From NCBI RefSeq assembly GCF_003710905.1, contig NZ_RHHV01000005.1, positions 248,001-312,000 of the forward strand: DNA of 64,000 bases, written 5' to 3'. A program made the translations under genes and the position numbers. The stretch is from Brevibacillus parabrevis (GTDB taxonomy: Bacteria > Bacillota > Bacilli > Brevibacillales > Brevibacillaceae). Within the stretch, counting starts at the first letter, position 1, and the number at the start of each line of letters is the position of its first letter. The notes below the pieces were generated by a model, which saw nothing but the letters and a program-made list of their open reading frames with translations, made no database searches and had not been told where the DNA came from. Shown one piece after another: positions 24,061-35,307 of the stretch.

Positions 24061-27000
24061 ATGACCTCCTTTGTCCATTTGCATGTTCATACGGAGTACA
24101 GCCTGCTAGACGGAGCGGCGCGGATTGATGCGCTGGTGGAGCGTGCCAAAGAGCTGGGCATGACTGCGCTGGCGATTACGGATCACGCCAATCTGTATGG
24201 CGCTGTCCCTTTTTATAAAGCATGTACAGAAAACCAGATCAAGCCGATTATCGGGATGGAATTGTACGTGATCGAAGGAAATTTGCAAGATCGCGTGCGC
24301 AATGCGCCTCCCCCGAGCCATTTGAACGTGCTTGCCGAAAATGAGGCGGGCTATCGCAATCTGTTGAAGCTCGCCACGATCGCCAATACGGATGGAAACT
24401 ACATGATTCCCCGCCTGAACAAAGAAGTGCTGGCCCGGCATGCGGAAGGGTTGATCGCCCTTAGCGGCTGCCAGCAGGGCGAGGTTGCGCAGCTTTTGCT
24501 GGCTGGCGAAGCCGAGGCAGCGAAAGAAGCAGCCTTGTGGCACCTTCGCGTTTTTGGCGAGGCGAATTACTTTTTGGAGCTGGCTGACCACGGCCTGGAG
24601 AGCGAGCGCAGACTCAATGCCCGTTTGGTCAAGCTGAGCCAGGAGACGGGCATCCCGCTGGTCGTCACGAACAATGTGCACTACGTGAAGCAAAACGAGC
24701 ATCGCCAGCACGATATTTTGCTCGCGATCAAAGAGGGCAAGACCATCGACGAGGAAAACCGCTTCCGCTACGAAACCGACCAATACTATTTGAAAAGCGA
24801 AGCAGAAATGGCCGCCGCCTTTTCTTACGTACCCGAAGCGCTTGCCAACACGGGAAAAATCGCGGACAGATGCAATCTCACATTGTCGTTTGGGGCGCAC
24901 ATTTTGCCGGAATTTCCCTTGCCGGAGGGCCAGGATTCGACGCAATATTTGCGTTCGCTATGCGAGCAAGGCTGCCGGGAGCGGTACAAGACAATCACGC
25001 CGGACATACAGGCGCGTCTCGATCACGAGCTGTCGATCATTACAGGCACGGGCTTTACCGATTACTTCCTGATCGTCTGGGACTTCATGCGCTACGCCCA
25101 TCAGCACGGGATTCCGACCGGACCAGGGCGAGGCTCTGCTGCCGGAAGCCTCGTCGCCTACGTATTAAAAATAACGAACGTAGACCCGCTTCATTTCAAT
25201 CTGCTGTTTGAACGGTTTCTCAATCCGGAGCGGGTGACGATGCCCGATATCGACATCGACTTTTCCGTGGAGCGGCGCGACGAAGTCATCCATTACGTGG
25301 CGAAAAAATACGGTCACGACCGCGTGGCTCAGATTATTACGTTTGGAACGATGGCGGCTCGCGCTGCGGTGCGCGACGTAGGCAGGGCACTCGGCCTGTC
25401 CGTCGGGATCGTCGACCGGGTAGCGAAAATGATTCCGCAATCTCCCGGCATGACGATTGACCGCGCCATGAAGCTCATTCCGGACATCGGCAAGCTGTGC
25501 CAGGAAAACAGACAGGCCGCCCTTTTGATCGAGACGGCAAAAGGCGTGGAAGGTTTGCCGCGCCATGCTTCGACACATGCGGCGGGCGTCGTGATCTCGC
25601 GGGAGCCGCTGACCAGCTACGTTCCGTTGCAGACGGGCAGCGAAGGCTTGGCACTGACGCAGTATCCGATGGAGGTGCTGGAGGAAGTCGGTCTGTTGAA
25701 AATGGATTTTCTCGGCTTGCGCAACTTGACGATCATTCAGGAGACACTTCGTCATCTGCATGAACAGGGGATTGCGATTGAGCTGGAGAGCATTCCGACG
25801 GATGATCCGAATACGTTCCGCATGTTGTCGCGCGGCGAGACGACAGGGGTATTCCAGCTGGAGTCCGGCGGGATGCGCAACGTGCTCCGCGACCTGAAGC
25901 CGACCAGTCTGGACGATATTATCGCTGTGCTGGCCTTGTATCGGCCGGGACCGATGGAAATTATCCCGCAGTACATCGCCGCCAAGCACGGCCAGAGCGC
26001 TGTGCATTACGCGCATCCGGTGCTTGAGCCGATCTTGCGCGAGACGCACGGCTTCATGATCTACCAGGAGCAAATTATGCAAATCTCGTCTACGCTCGCT
26101 GGCTTCAGCTTGGGTGAGGCAGACATTTTGCGCCGGGCGGTCGGAAAGAAAAAACGCGAGCTGTTGGCCGAGCAGCGGGAAAAGTTCGTGGCTGGTTGCG
26201 TCCGTCAAGGCTACGGCGAAGAGCTTGGTCATCAAGTGTACGATCTGATCGTCCGCTTTGCCGATTACGGCTTCAATAAAGCGCACTCTGTCGCCTACGC
26301 GGTCATCGCCTACCAGATGGCGTATTTGAAAGCGACCTATCCGCTTGCTTTTATGGCAGCCCTTTTGTCGCTGTCGATCGGCTCGCAGACGAGAATCGCC
26401 GAGTACACGGAGGAGGCGCGGCGCCTGGGGCTTCGCGTGCTGGGGCCGGATGTCAACAAAAGCACGGCGTCCTTTGCAGTCGAACAAGATGCGATTCGTT
26501 TCGGGCTTGCTGCCGTCAAAAACGTCGGCTATGGAGCGATCGAATCGATTGTAAAAGAACGGGCTGTGCGTCCGTATCGGGACGTTTTCGATTTTTGCGC
26601 CAGAGTAGATGCGCGTCTCGTGAACAGACGAGTCGTAGAATCGCTGACGCTCTGCGGGGCGCTGGATTCGCTGCCTGGTCACCGCAGCCAGTTGCTGCTG
26701 CTTTTGGACGAGGCGGTCGGCAAGACGAATGCGAAGCGGATCGAGCGCGACGCGAATCAGCTCGACCTGTTTGCGGGAGAAGAACAAGCGGCGCCATTGC
26801 GCGAGCCGGCTGAATATCCGGAAGTGCCGCCGATGTCACGCGCCCAGCAACTGAAAGAAGAACGGGAACTGATCGGCGTGTACATTTCCGGCCATCCGCT
26901 CGACCAGTATGCGCACGTGGCTGCCCGCCCCGAAGTGACGGCTGTTTCAGCGCTCAGCGAGCTGGCCCGCGACAAAACGGTGAAAGTGTTCGGAATGATT

Positions 27001-27489
27001 GCGGAAGAAAAGCGCATCCAGACGAAAAAGGGCGACCCGATGGCGTTTTTGGTGCTGGAGGACAAAACCGCGCAGGTGGAGCTGGTCGTCTTTCCGCAAG
27101 TGTTTGCCAAGTACGGCGACTTGCTCGGCAAAGAGCGGATGGTCGTAGCCGAAGCGCGGGTGGATCATCAGGATGACATGGTGAAGCTGCTCGCATCGCG
27201 CTTTTGGGATGCCGAGACACTGCAAGCGCCGACCGCCGAGACGGTGTTGTTTGTCAAAATTTCCGCCCAGCAGGAGCACGATTCGACACTGCAACGTTTG
27301 CAACGGCTGTTTGTCGAAAAAAAAGGAACGATTCCTGTGATTCTGTTTTACGAGGGAAAAAGACAGACAATTCGCCTGCCGGAGGACATTCGGGTCGAGG
27401 TGGACGAGTCATTTTTGGAGCAAGCGCGAGATATTGTGGGACGTGACAGCGTAATCCAGAAAGAATTGCCCATAAATTGGGGAGGATGA
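24061..27489 (+). CDS. dnaE: DNA polymerase III alpha subunit DnaE
   Basis: 1142 residues, a C-family replicative polymerase. The PHP domain opens with FVHLHVHTEYS (residues 3-13). The palm carries the catalytic MPDIDIDFS (D396, D398, D400), with GPGRGSAAGSLVAY before it. FGFNKAHS-type fingers appear as DYGFNKAHSVAYA. A helix-hairpin-helix region and a C-terminal OB fold (KVFGMIAEEKRIQTKKGDPM) follow. In B. subtilis this enzyme extends primers next to PolC. Length agrees with the family. AGGAGAGGAAGG precedes ATG 24061. The gene is alone between ytpI and a terminator. Confidence 0.97.
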   Translation: MTSFVHLHVHTEYSLLDGAARIDALVERAKELGMTALAITDHANLYGAVPFYKACTENQIKPIIGMELYVIEGNLQDRVRNAPPPSHLNVLAENEAGYRNLLKLATIANTDGNYMIPRLNKEVLARHAEGLIALSGCQQGEVAQLLLAGEAEAAKEAALWHLRVFGEANYFLELADHGLESERRLNARLVKLSQETGIPLVVTNNVHYVKQNEHRQHDILLAIKEGKTIDEENRFRYETDQYYLKSEAEMAAAFSYVPEALANTGKIADRCNLTLSFGAHILPEFPLPEGQDSTQYLRSLCEQGCRERYKTITPDIQARLDHELSIITGTGFTDYFLIVWDFMRYAHQHGIPTGPGRGSAAGSLVAYVLKITNVDPLHFNLLFERFLNPERVTMPDIDIDFSVERRDEVIHYVAKKYGHDRVAQIITFGTMAARAAVRDVGRALGLSVGIVDRVAKMIPQSPGMTIDRAMKLIPDIGKLCQENRQAALLIETAKGVEGLPRHASTHAAGVVISREPLTSYVPLQTGSEGLALTQYPMEVLEEVGLLKMDFLGLRNLTIIQETLRHLHEQGIAIELESIPTDDPNTFRMLSRGETTGVFQLESGGMRNVLRDLKPTSLDDIIAVLALYRPGPMEIIPQYIAAKHGQSAVHYAHPVLEPILRETHGFMIYQEQIMQISSTLAGFSLGEADILRRAVGKKKRELLAEQREKFVAGCVRQGYGEELGHQVYDLIVRFADYGFNKAHSVAYAVIAYQMAYLKATYPLAFMAALLSLSIGSQTRIAEYTEEARRLGLRVLGPDVNKSTASFAVEQDAIRFGLAAVKNVGYGAIESIVKERAVRPYRDVFDFCARVDARLVNRRVVESLTLCGALDSLPGHRSQLLLLLDEAVGKTNAKRIERDANQLDLFAGEEQAAPLREPAEYPEVPPMSRAQQLKEERELIGVYISGHPLDQYAHVAARPEVTAVSALSELARDKTVKVFGMIAEEKRIQTKKGDPMAFLVLEDKTAQVELVVFPQVFAKYGDLLGKERMVVAEARVDHQDDMVKLLASRFWDAETLQAPTAETVLFVKISAQQEHDSTLQRLQRLFVEKKGTIPVILFYEGKRQTIRLPEDIRVEVDESFLEQARDIVGRDSVIQKELPINWGG

Positions 27490-27507
27490 GGAATGTCCTC
27501 CCTTTTT
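27479..27507 (+). terminator. Terminator of dnaE
   Basis: GGGAGGA / TCCTCCC with a 9-base loop, then five T; the stem overlaps the last codons. Confidence 0.85.
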
Positions 27508-27523
27508 CGCCGTTTTCGGCAGG

Positions 27524-27553
27524 TTTACAGGATAACAGGTTTTGCTATATATT
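27524..27553 (+). promoter_or_regulatory. Candidate SigA promoter of ytsJ
   Basis: TTTACA, 18 bases, TATATT. The FadR-type operator begins 16 bases after the -10. Confidence 0.5.
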
Positions 27554-27568
27554 GAATTCATAACTCGT

Positions 27569-27587
27569 TAAGTGGTCAGACCACTTA
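27569..27587. promoter_or_regulatory. FadR/GntR-type operator upstream of malic enzyme
   Basis: TAAGTGGTCAGACCACTTA is a perfect 9-base dyad around one central base and contains TGGTCAGACCA, which fits the FadR-subfamily consensus TNGTNNNACNA. A FadR-family regulator gene lies next to ytsJ. Confidence 0.65.
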
Positions 27588-27657
27588 GGGCTTTCAAGCA
27601 ATAAAGAGGCTGTTCAGGCAATCATAGAAAGACTATCGTGAAATGGAGTGGTAATGG

Positions 27658-28902
27658 ATGTCTAGTTTGAGAGAGGAAGCGCTGGAACTTCACCGAAAAA
27701 ATAAAGGGAAGCTGGAGGCAGTGACCAAGGTTCCCGTTCGCAATGCTCGCGATCTGAGCCTTGCTTATTCTCCTGGTGTTGCTGAGCCTTGCAAAGACAT
27801 TTTTGACGACAAATCCAAAGTTTACGAATACACCATGAAGGGCAACCTCGTTGCAGTCGTGAGCGATGGTACCGCTGTTCTCGGTCTCGGCAACATCGGA
27901 CCGGAAGCCGCTATGCCGGTGATGGAAGGAAAAGCCGTACTGTTCAAATCGTTCGCAGGCGTGGACGCATTCCCGATCTGCCTGAACACGACTGATGTAG
28001 ACAAAATCGTAGAAACTGTGAAGCTGCTCGAACCGACTTTTGGCGGTGTTAACCTTGAAGATATCGCAGCTCCGGCATGCTTCGAGGTAGAAGAGCGCCT
28101 GAAGCGCGAAACAAACATTCCGATTTTCCACGACGATCAGCACGGTACAGCAATCGTAACGGCTGCGGGCCTGATCAACGCCCTGCGCGTGGTTGACAAA
28201 AAGCTCGAAGATATCCGCGTGGTAGCGAACGGTGCGGGCGCTGCTGGTATCGCGATCATGAAACTTTTGATTTCCATGGGCGTAAAAGAAGTGATCATGG
28301 TTGATACAAAAGGAATCGTGTACGAAGGCCGTCAATTCGGGATGAACCCGGTAAAAGAAGAGATGGCGAAAATCACGAACCGCAGCAAGCTGCAAGGCGA
28401 TCTCGCTGACGCGATGAAAGGCGCTGACGTCTTCATCGGCGTATCGGTAGCAGGCGCGGTAACTCCTGACATGGTTCGCTCCATGAACCGCGATGCGATC
28501 ATCTTCGCGATGGCGAACCCGACTCCGGAAATCATGCCGAGCGAGGCGAAAGAAGCAGGGGCAGCCGTAGTCGGTACAGGCCGTTCCGACTTCCCGAACC
28601 AGGTGAACAACGTACTTGCCTTCCCGGGCATTTTCCGTGGGGCGCTCGATACGCGCGCGACTGAAATCAACGAGGACATGAAGCTGGCAGCCGTGTACGC
28701 AATCGCGGACCTGATCACGCCAGAAGAGCTTTCCGCAGAAAAAGTCATCCCTGCTCCGTTTGATCCGCGCGTCGCTCCAAATGTGGCGGCAGCCGTAGCC
28801 AAAGCAGCGATGGAGAGCGGCGTTGCCCGCATCACTGTCGATCCGGAAGCAGTAAAAGAGAAAACAGCCAGTCTGGCAGCCATTTCCTATCAGCAAGTGT
28901 AA
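27658..28902 (+). CDS. ytsJ: Malic enzyme (oxaloacetate-decarboxylating) YtsJ type
   Basis: 414 residues of the short bacterial malic enzyme class: decarboxylates malate to pyruvate with NAD(P) reduction. Visible are the tyrosine region [11 protein letters not shown], lysine in [19 protein letters not shown], metal ligands in [11 protein letters not shown], and the nucleotide fold [17 protein letters not shown]. Length and position between dnaE and accDA match B. subtilis YtsJ, an NADP-preferring enzyme. ATG 27658 follows GGAG at about 9 bases. Regulation by the FadR-type site upstream is likely, which would link NADPH supply to fatty acid synthesis. Confidence 0.93.
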   Translation: MSSLREEALELHRKNKGKLEAVTKVPVRNARDLSLAYSPGVAEPCKDIFDDKSKVYEYTMKGNLVAVVSDGTAVLGLGNIGPEAAMPVMEGKAVLFKSFAGVDAFPICLNTTDVDKIVETVKLLEPTFGGVNLEDIAAPACFEVEERLKRETNIPIFHDDQHGTAIVTAAGLINALRVVDKKLEDIRVVANGAGAAGIAIMKLLISMGVKEVIMVDTKGIVYEGRQFGMNPVKEEMAKITNRSKLQGDLADAMKGADVFIGVSVAGAVTPDMVRSMNRDAIIFAMANPTPEIMPSEAKEAGAAVVGTGRSDFPNQVNNVLAFPGIFRGALDTRATEINEDMKLAAVYAIADLITPEELSAEKVIPAPFDPRVAPNVAAAVAKAAMESGVARITVDPEAVKEKTASLAAISYQQV

Positions 28903-28918
28903 GGAAGTGCAGTCAAAC

Positions 28919-28963
28919 ACCCTCCACGAGCATCTGTATCAGACGTGAATATGTGGGGGGTGC
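28919..28963 (+). other. Inverted repeat between ytsJ and the FadR-type gene
   Basis: CACCCTCCAC / GTGGGGGGTG pair over 10 positions (one G-U), loop about 25 bases. No T-run follows, so it is not a standard terminator. Confidence 0.4.
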
Positions 28964-29000
28964 TTCACTTCACCAGTAGCAGCCATTAAGGGGGATCATT

Positions 29001-29672
29001 GTGCTCGACTCAACTCAAGATCGAAAGGTTTACGAAGGCATACTCCTGCAATTGCATGCAATCATTCAGGAGCAAAACTTACGGCCTGGCGACAAGCTTC
29101 CGTCGGAGCGAGAGTTGTCTGAGCAATTAGGGGCTGGTCGCTCCTCTGTACGCGAAGCCCTCCGTGCGCTGGAGCTGCTCGGGCTTATCGAGACGCGCCG
29201 CGGGGAAGGCACTTTCCTCAAGCATTATCGGCACAACCGACTGATCGATATTCTTGGCTTTTTTATCCTACGGGATACGAAAACCAAGAAGGACTTGATC
29301 GAAATGCGCAAGATGCTGGAGATCGATGCTGTCCGTCTCGCCTGTAGACGGGCCACGCCCAAGCATTTCGAGGAAATGGAACGGATTCTCGCGATCGCAC
29401 AAGAGCGGGTAGAGAGAGGCGAGGTTCCTACAGAAGAAGACTACCAGTTCCACCGCGTGATTTGCCGATCCAGCCGCAACTCCATTTTGCACCGCATCTG
29501 GACGCCTTTGGTAGAGTACAGCAACAGTGTGCGGATTGAATCGTTGTCGCGGGAAGGCAGGGCGCGCATGGCATTGGAGGAGCATCGCGAGATCATGGAA
29601 GCGATTCGCGAAGGCGATGTCACTGTCGCGGTTGAGAGAATGAGGCACCACTTGGAGAACAGCAAGCTCTAG
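29001..29672 (+). CDS. FadR-subfamily GntR transcriptional regulator
   Basis: 223 residues. The N-terminal winged helix is typical GntR (GDKLPSERELSEQLGAGRSS, then VREALRALELLGLI and RRGEGTFLK, about 32-78). The C-terminal FCD ligand domain (about 90-220) has LIEMRKMLEIDAVRLA, FHRVICRSSRN and ALEEHREIMEAI, whose Asp/His residues usually bind a metal and an organic acid. GTG 29001 follows AAGGGGGA by 8 bases. The FadR-type operator upstream of ytsJ is the obvious candidate target, and accDA follows downstream. Ligand unknown. Confidence 0.88.
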   Translation: MLDSTQDRKVYEGILLQLHAIIQEQNLRPGDKLPSERELSEQLGAGRSSVREALRALELLGLIETRRGEGTFLKHYRHNRLIDILGFFILRDTKTKKDLIEMRKMLEIDAVRLACRRATPKHFEEMERILAIAQERVERGEVPTEEDYQFHRVICRSSRNSILHRIWTPLVEYSNSVRIESLSREGRARMALEEHREIMEAIREGDVTVAVERMRHHLENSKL

Positions 29673-29754
29673 ATTTTACTCCTATTTGCGAGGGGCGCTG
29701 GCGCTGTGATATGATGATGCAGACCTGTATTGGACGATGAAGGAGGAAGCCAGC

Positions 29755-29937
29755 ATGTGGACGGTCATCTACATCGCTCCTAGCGCTAGAATAGCTGAAC
29801 GGATACAGCAACGTTTGACAGATGAAGGATTTTTGGTCAAGGTTCGCGAGGCGAGAGTTTCGAAGCAATACGAGATTCTTGTGCCCGAAGGCGAACTGAA
29901 CGAAGTCCGGGATGTACTCGGCTCGATCCTTCACTGA
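29755..29937 (+). CDS. Small DUF2007-like protein
   Basis: 60 residues. WTVIYIAPSARIAERIQQRL, then EGFLVKVREARV and YEILVPEGELNEVRDVL: a short beta-alpha-beta-beta-alpha protein like the putative signal-transducing DUF2007 family. Function unknown. AAGGAGG lies 8 bases before ATG 29755; the longer frame from 29737 includes that site. It lies 21 bases before accD and probably shares its transcript. Confidence 0.7.
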   Translation: MWTVIYIAPSARIAERIQQRLTDEGFLVKVREARVSKQYEILVPEGELNEVRDVLGSILH

Positions 29938-29958
29938 TGAGAAAGGTGGGGTGTACCT

Positions 29959-30903
29959 GTGCTAAAAGATCTTTTTGGGAAAAAGCGCAAATTTGCCACT
30001 GTCCCTTCCGAGACGCTGGCACGTGTCCCTGCTTCCACCGACGCTAGCAAGGAAGCGGGTACGAAGGAGAAGGAAGTCCCTGAGGGATTGATGAATAAAT
30101 GCCCACATTGTGGGACGATCCACTACTCGAAGGATTTGGAAAAAAACTTGCGCGTATGCAAAGGCTGCCAGTTTCACTATTCCATGTCCGCGCCAGAGCG
30201 GTTGCAATCCCTTTTGGATGAAGGTGTCCTGACAGAGGAGTTTGACGCGAACCTGATCGCGTCCAATCCGCTCGGGTTCCCTGACTATCTGGAAAAGCTG
30301 GAGCAGGATATGGCAAACACGAATTTGAACGAAGCGATCATCACTGGCGAGGGCTTGCTCGGCGGCAACCGCATCGTGATCGGGGTTATGGATTCCCGCT
30401 TCCGCATGGCCAGCATGGGCTCGGTTGTCGGGGAAAAAATTACGCGTGCAATTGAGCAAGCGATCGAACGGCGTCTGCCTTTCATCCTGTTCTCCGCATC
30501 CGGCGGTGCGCGCATGCAGGAAGGCGTACTGAGTCTGATGCAGATGGCGAAGACCAGTGCCGCTTTGTCCAGACTGGACCGCGAGCGCTTGCTGTTCGTT
30601 TCGGTCATGACGAATCCTACATATGGCGGTGTATCTGCAAGCTTCTCTTCCCTTGGCGACTACAATATCGCAGAACCGGGAGCCATGATCGGCTTTGCGG
30701 GACGTCGCGTCATTGAGCAAACGATTCGCCAGGAGCTGCCAAAAGACTTCCAGACTGCGGAGTTTTTGCTGAAAAACGGTCAGCTCGACATGGTCGTACA
30801 TCGCAAGGACATGCGTCAAACGCTGTCCAAACTGGTAGAGATGCACACGTCACGGGAAGGAGTGGAAATATGGCAGGCGAACTCCCCTTTGAAAAGCCAT
30901 TAG
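29959..30903 (+). CDS. accD: Acetyl-CoA carboxylase carboxyltransferase beta subunit
   Basis: 314 residues. The N-terminal zinc ribbon has CPHC and CKGC (C48, C51, C67, C70). The carboxyltransferase fold contains [20 protein letters not shown] and [18 protein letters not shown]. With AccA it transfers carboxyl from biotin-carrier protein to acetyl-CoA, the first step of fatty acid synthesis. GTG 29959 follows GAAAGGTGGGG. Its end overlaps accA by 34 bases, so the two subunits are coupled. Confidence 0.96.
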   Translation: MLKDLFGKKRKFATVPSETLARVPASTDASKEAGTKEKEVPEGLMNKCPHCGTIHYSKDLEKNLRVCKGCQFHYSMSAPERLQSLLDEGVLTEEFDANLIASNPLGFPDYLEKLEQDMANTNLNEAIITGEGLLGGNRIVIGVMDSRFRMASMGSVVGEKITRAIEQAIERRLPFILFSASGGARMQEGVLSLMQMAKTSAALSRLDRERLLFVSVMTNPTYGGVSASFSSLGDYNIAEPGAMIGFAGRRVIEQTIRQELPKDFQTAEFLLKNGQLDMVVHRKDMRQTLSKLVEMHTSREGVEIWQANSPLKSH

Positions 30904-31826
30904 TAGAATTGCAAGACAAGATTAAGGAATTGCGCCGCTTTACCGAAGAAAAAGGCATTGATTTCTCCGACGAAGTAAAGCGTCTGGAGCAAAAGGCAAA
31001 AGAGCTTGCCGAACAAATTTATGGCAACTTGACGCCGTGGCAGCGCGTCCAACTGGCCCGTCACCCGGAAAGACCAACGACTTTGGACTATATTCAACTT
31101 CTTTTTACTGATTTTATAGAAGTACACGGGGACAGGTTGTACGGGGATGACCATTCGATCGTGGGCGGCATCGCCAAGCTGGACGGTCGTCCGGTGACTG
31201 TGATCGGCCATCAAAAAGGCAAAGACACCAAGGACAACATCAAGCGCAATTTCGGGATGGCGCATCCTGAAGGGTACAGAAAAGCTCTGCGCATCATGCA
31301 GCAGGCCGACAAATTCGGACGTCCGATTATTTGTTTCATCAACACATCGGGAGCGTATCCGGGCAAAGCGGCAGAAGAGCGCGGCCAGAGCGAAGCGATT
31401 GCTCGCAACTTGCGGGAAATGGCTACTTTTCGCGTGCCGATTATTTGTATCGTCATCGGCGAAGGCGGCAGTGGCGGTGCGCTGGCGATCAGCGTCGGCA
31501 ATCGCATCTATATGCTGGAGAATTCCTATTACTCCGTGATTGCACCGGAGAGCGCGGCGGCCATTTTGTGGAGAGATTCCAGCCTTGGCATGCGCGCAGC
31601 GGAGTCGATGAAAATTACGGCTCCTGATTTGCTCGCGCTCGGCGTGATCGACGGCATCATTGACGAGCCGTTCGGCGGGGCGCATCGAGACTTGATTGCG
31701 CAGGCAACAGCGGTCAAGACGGTGATTGCCGAGCAATTGGAACAGTTGGGTCGTTTGAGCCCGGATGAACTGATACAGGACCGATATGAGAAGTTCAAAC
31801 GAATCGGCGAATACGCCTCCCTGTAA
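30870..31826 (+). CDS. accA: Acetyl-CoA carboxylase carboxyltransferase alpha subunit
   Basis: 318 residues, the partner of AccD. Helical N terminus, then [60 protein letters not shown] and [20 protein letters not shown], all typical of AccA. AAGGAG lies 7 bases before ATG 30870, inside the accD reading frame. The stop overlaps the following terminator. Confidence 0.96.
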   Translation: MAGELPFEKPLVELQDKIKELRRFTEEKGIDFSDEVKRLEQKAKELAEQIYGNLTPWQRVQLARHPERPTTLDYIQLLFTDFIEVHGDRLYGDDHSIVGGIAKLDGRPVTVIGHQKGKDTKDNIKRNFGMAHPEGYRKALRIMQQADKFGRPIICFINTSGAYPGKAAEERGQSEAIARNLREMATFRVPIICIVIGEGGSGGALAISVGNRIYMLENSYYSVIAPESAAAILWRDSSLGMRAAESMKITAPDLLALGVIDGIIDEPFGGAHRDLIAQATAVKTVIAEQLEQLGRLSPDELIQDRYEKFKRIGEYASL

Positions 31827-31846
31827 GTCACAGGGGGCGTTTTTTG
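31813..31846 (+). terminator. Terminator of accDA
   Basis: ACGCCTCCCTGT / ACAGGGGGCGT hairpin with a T-run; the accA stop codon lies at the top of the stem. Confidence 0.88.
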
Positions 31847-33097
<1,251 letters not shown>

Positions 33098-33142
33098 TCA
33101 GGCAAAGCCTGGATAGCAGTGTATAGAGGAGGCATAATTCCT

Positions 33143-34897
33143 ATGTTAAGGAAAGCAAAAATCGTGTGTACAATCGGACCGGCGAGTGAGTCCGTTGAAA
33201 CGTTGAAAAAGCTGATTCATGCGGGGATGAACGTAGCCCGTCTGAACTTTTCCCACGGAAGCCATGAAGAGCACGCAGCGCGGATCGTGAACATTCGTCG
33301 TGCGTCCGAAGAGACAGGCAAGCCGGTGGCGATTCTTTTGGATACAAAAGGGCCGGAAATCCGCACAGGCACGCTTGCTACAGATTCGGTCGAGCTGGAA
33401 GAAGGCAAGACGCTGATTTTGACGACAGAAGAACTGGCAGGAACGGCAGAGAAAGTTTCGATCACTTATTCGGAACTGCCTCAGGATGTCAATCCGGGCG
33501 ACACGATTTTGATTGATGACGGCCTGATCGGGCTGACGGTTCTGGAAGTGCAAGGCAACGAGATCGTTTGCCAAATCAAAAACGGCGGAACGCTGAAAAG
33601 CAAAAAAGGCGTCAACGTGCCAGGCGTCAAAATCAATTTGCCGGGAATTACGGAAAAGGACGCACAAGATATCGAGTTCGGGATTGCGCAGCAAGTCGAT
33701 TTCATTGCGGCTTCTTTTGTCCGCAAGGCGAGCGACATTCTCGAAATCCGCCAAATTTTGGAGCGCCACAACGTGCGCATTGACATCATCGCGAAGATCG
33801 AAAACCAGGAAGGCGTCGACAATGTCGATGAAATCCTCGTCGTAACAGACGGCATCATGGTAGCGCGTGGCGACCTCGGCGTGGAAATACCTGCTGAGGA
33901 AGTGCCGCTCGTCCAGAAAAAGCTGATCAAAAAATGCAACGAGCTGGCCAAACCTGTCATCACGGCGACGCAAATGCTCGATTCCATGCAGCGCAACCCT
34001 CGTCCTACTCGCGCAGAAGCAAGCGACGTAGCCAATGCGATTTTTGACGGCACAGACGCGATCATGCTGTCCGGTGAGACGGCTGCGGGCAAATATCCGG
34101 TAGAATCGGTCGAAACGATGGACCGCATCGCGGTACGAGCAGAGCAAGAGCTTAACTACCGTGAGATTTTGTATGCGCAAGCGCAGCTCAAGCAAGTGAC
34201 GATTACCGATGCGATTAGCCAGGCTGTCTCCAATGCAGCGCTCGATCTCGATGCGACAGCGATCATTACGGCGACAGAGAGCGGACATACAGCGCGCATG
34301 GTATCCAAATTCCGTCCGAAAGCTCCCATCGTAGCGGTCACACCGCACGAAGCTGTCATTCGCCGACTGGCGCTCGTAAACGGCGTATATCCGGTCAAAG
34401 GCGTGCTGGCAAACACAACCGATGAGATGCTGGAGATGTCTGTCCAGGAAGCAATCGACGCAGGCTTCGTGCGTCACGGCGACCTCGTAGTCATTACCGC
34501 GGGTGTGCCTGTGCGTGAAGTAGGGACAACCAACCTCATGAAGATTCACGTGATCGGCGATGTCGTGGCAAAAGGCCAAGGCATCGGTCGCAAAGTCGTG
34601 ACGAGCAAAGTCGTCATCGCCCGTTCGGCAGAAGAAGCGCTGCAAAAAGTAGAAGACGGCGTGATCCTGGTGACGATCGGAACGGACTCGGACATGATTG
34701 AAGCGTTCAGCAAGGCAGGAGCGGTCATTTGCGAAGAGGGCGGGCTGACATCCCATGCAGCGATCGTCGGGCTCAATTTGGGCGTCCCAGTGATCGTAGG
34801 CGTGCAGTTTGCCACCGACTTGCTGAAGGAAGGCCAAATCGTTACGGTTGACTCCGAGCGTGGGCATATTTATTCAGGGCAGACGCGGGTTCTGTAG
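33143..34897 (+). CDS. pyk: Pyruvate kinase with C-terminal PEP-utiliser domain
   Basis: 584 residues. [14 protein letters not shown] starts the barrel; [40 protein letters not shown] and [20 protein letters not shown] carry the substrate and metal sites; [20 protein letters not shown] follows. After the normal C domain there is an extra segment (about 475-584, [19 protein letters not shown]) like the phosphohistidine domain of PEP-utilising enzymes, as in other Bacillus-type enzymes, here with THAA-like SHAA. ATG 33143 follows GAGGAGG. Confidence 0.97.
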   Translation: MLRKAKIVCTIGPASESVETLKKLIHAGMNVARLNFSHGSHEEHAARIVNIRRASEETGKPVAILLDTKGPEIRTGTLATDSVELEEGKTLILTTEELAGTAEKVSITYSELPQDVNPGDTILIDDGLIGLTVLEVQGNEIVCQIKNGGTLKSKKGVNVPGVKINLPGITEKDAQDIEFGIAQQVDFIAASFVRKASDILEIRQILERHNVRIDIIAKIENQEGVDNVDEILVVTDGIMVARGDLGVEIPAEEVPLVQKKLIKKCNELAKPVITATQMLDSMQRNPRPTRAEASDVANAIFDGTDAIMLSGETAAGKYPVESVETMDRIAVRAEQELNYREILYAQAQLKQVTITDAISQAVSNAALDLDATAIITATESGHTARMVSKFRPKAPIVAVTPHEAVIRRLALVNGVYPVKGVLANTTDEMLEMSVQEAIDAGFVRHGDLVVITAGVPVREVGTTNLMKIHVIGDVVAKGQGIGRKVVTSKVVIARSAEEALQKVEDGVILVTIGTDSDMIEAFSKAGAVICEEGGLTSHAAIVGLNLGVPVIVGVQFATDLLKEGQIVTVDSERGHIYSGQTRVL

Positions 34898-34933
34898 GTC
34901 ATCAGACTCATTTTTATAGCAAAAGCACTTTTT

Positions 34934-34960
34934 GGGGGTGGCATCTTGTCACCCCTTTTT
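34934..34960 (+). terminator. Terminator of pfkA-pyk
   Basis: GGGGTG / CACCCC with a 9-base loop and five T. Confidence 0.8.
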
Positions 34961-35195
34961 GCATTGGGCAGACTGGTGGCAACGCGATTTTCGCTGATAG
35001 CATTTTCCAGAATACGGTGTTTTTTAGGTGGTGCAAACGGGGAGGGAATCTGATAAAATCGATCAGGTGTTCGTCTGAGCAAGCGCCGGGAAAGTGTTGA
35101 GTTTTCACTGTAATGGCCTGTTTGCAAGGAGCGAAAACACCGAAAATCGCTTCCCGTTGCAGGATGAGCGATGTCAAGAACTATTTTTAAGCAAA

Positions 35196-35211
35196 ACACA
35201 ACATATAGTGT
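35196..35211. promoter_or_regulatory. NrdR box 1
   Basis: ACACAACATATAGTGT matches the NrdR-box consensus ACACwATATaTwGTGT at 15 of 16 positions. NrdR represses ribonucleotide reductase genes in many bacteria. Confidence 0.7.
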
Positions 35212-35227
35212 TGTCGAATTTTATTGC

Positions 35228-35243
35228 GTACAAGATATAGATA
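35228..35243. promoter_or_regulatory. NrdR box 2 (degenerate)
   Basis: GTACAAGATATAGATA shares the core CAAxATATAG with box 1 and begins 32 bases after it, about three helical turns, as is usual for paired NrdR boxes. Confidence 0.5.
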
Positions 35244-35307
35244 AAACTATTGAGTTTTTCCCATAAAGATAGTTAACTAGAGAGGAACTATTCGAAGGAG
35301 GAACGTT

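Larger units (their letters stand above)
34961..35307 (+). promoter_or_regulatory. nrdJ upstream region
   Basis: About 350 bases without a gene. The distal part (to about 35,180) shows nothing recognisable. The proximal part is AT-rich and holds two NrdR-box-like sites (listed separately) and a possible promoter TTGTCG-N17-GATATA overlapping them. I searched by eye for the B12 box of cobalamin riboswitches and did not find it. Confidence 0.5.

Noticed and set aside
33146-34867. 573-codon open frame on the minus strand opposite pyk
   Set aside because: Cys/His/Arg-rich composition without domains, no ribosome site, and an exact antisense shadow of a well-identified gene. The same applies to the long minus frames opposite the tandem hydrolase gene (8913-10331), dnaE, malic enzyme and icd.
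35000-35300. Adenosylcobalamin riboswitch before the B12-dependent reductase
   Set aside because: I looked for the B12 box and conserved stems and did not find them; NrdR-like sites explain regulation better.
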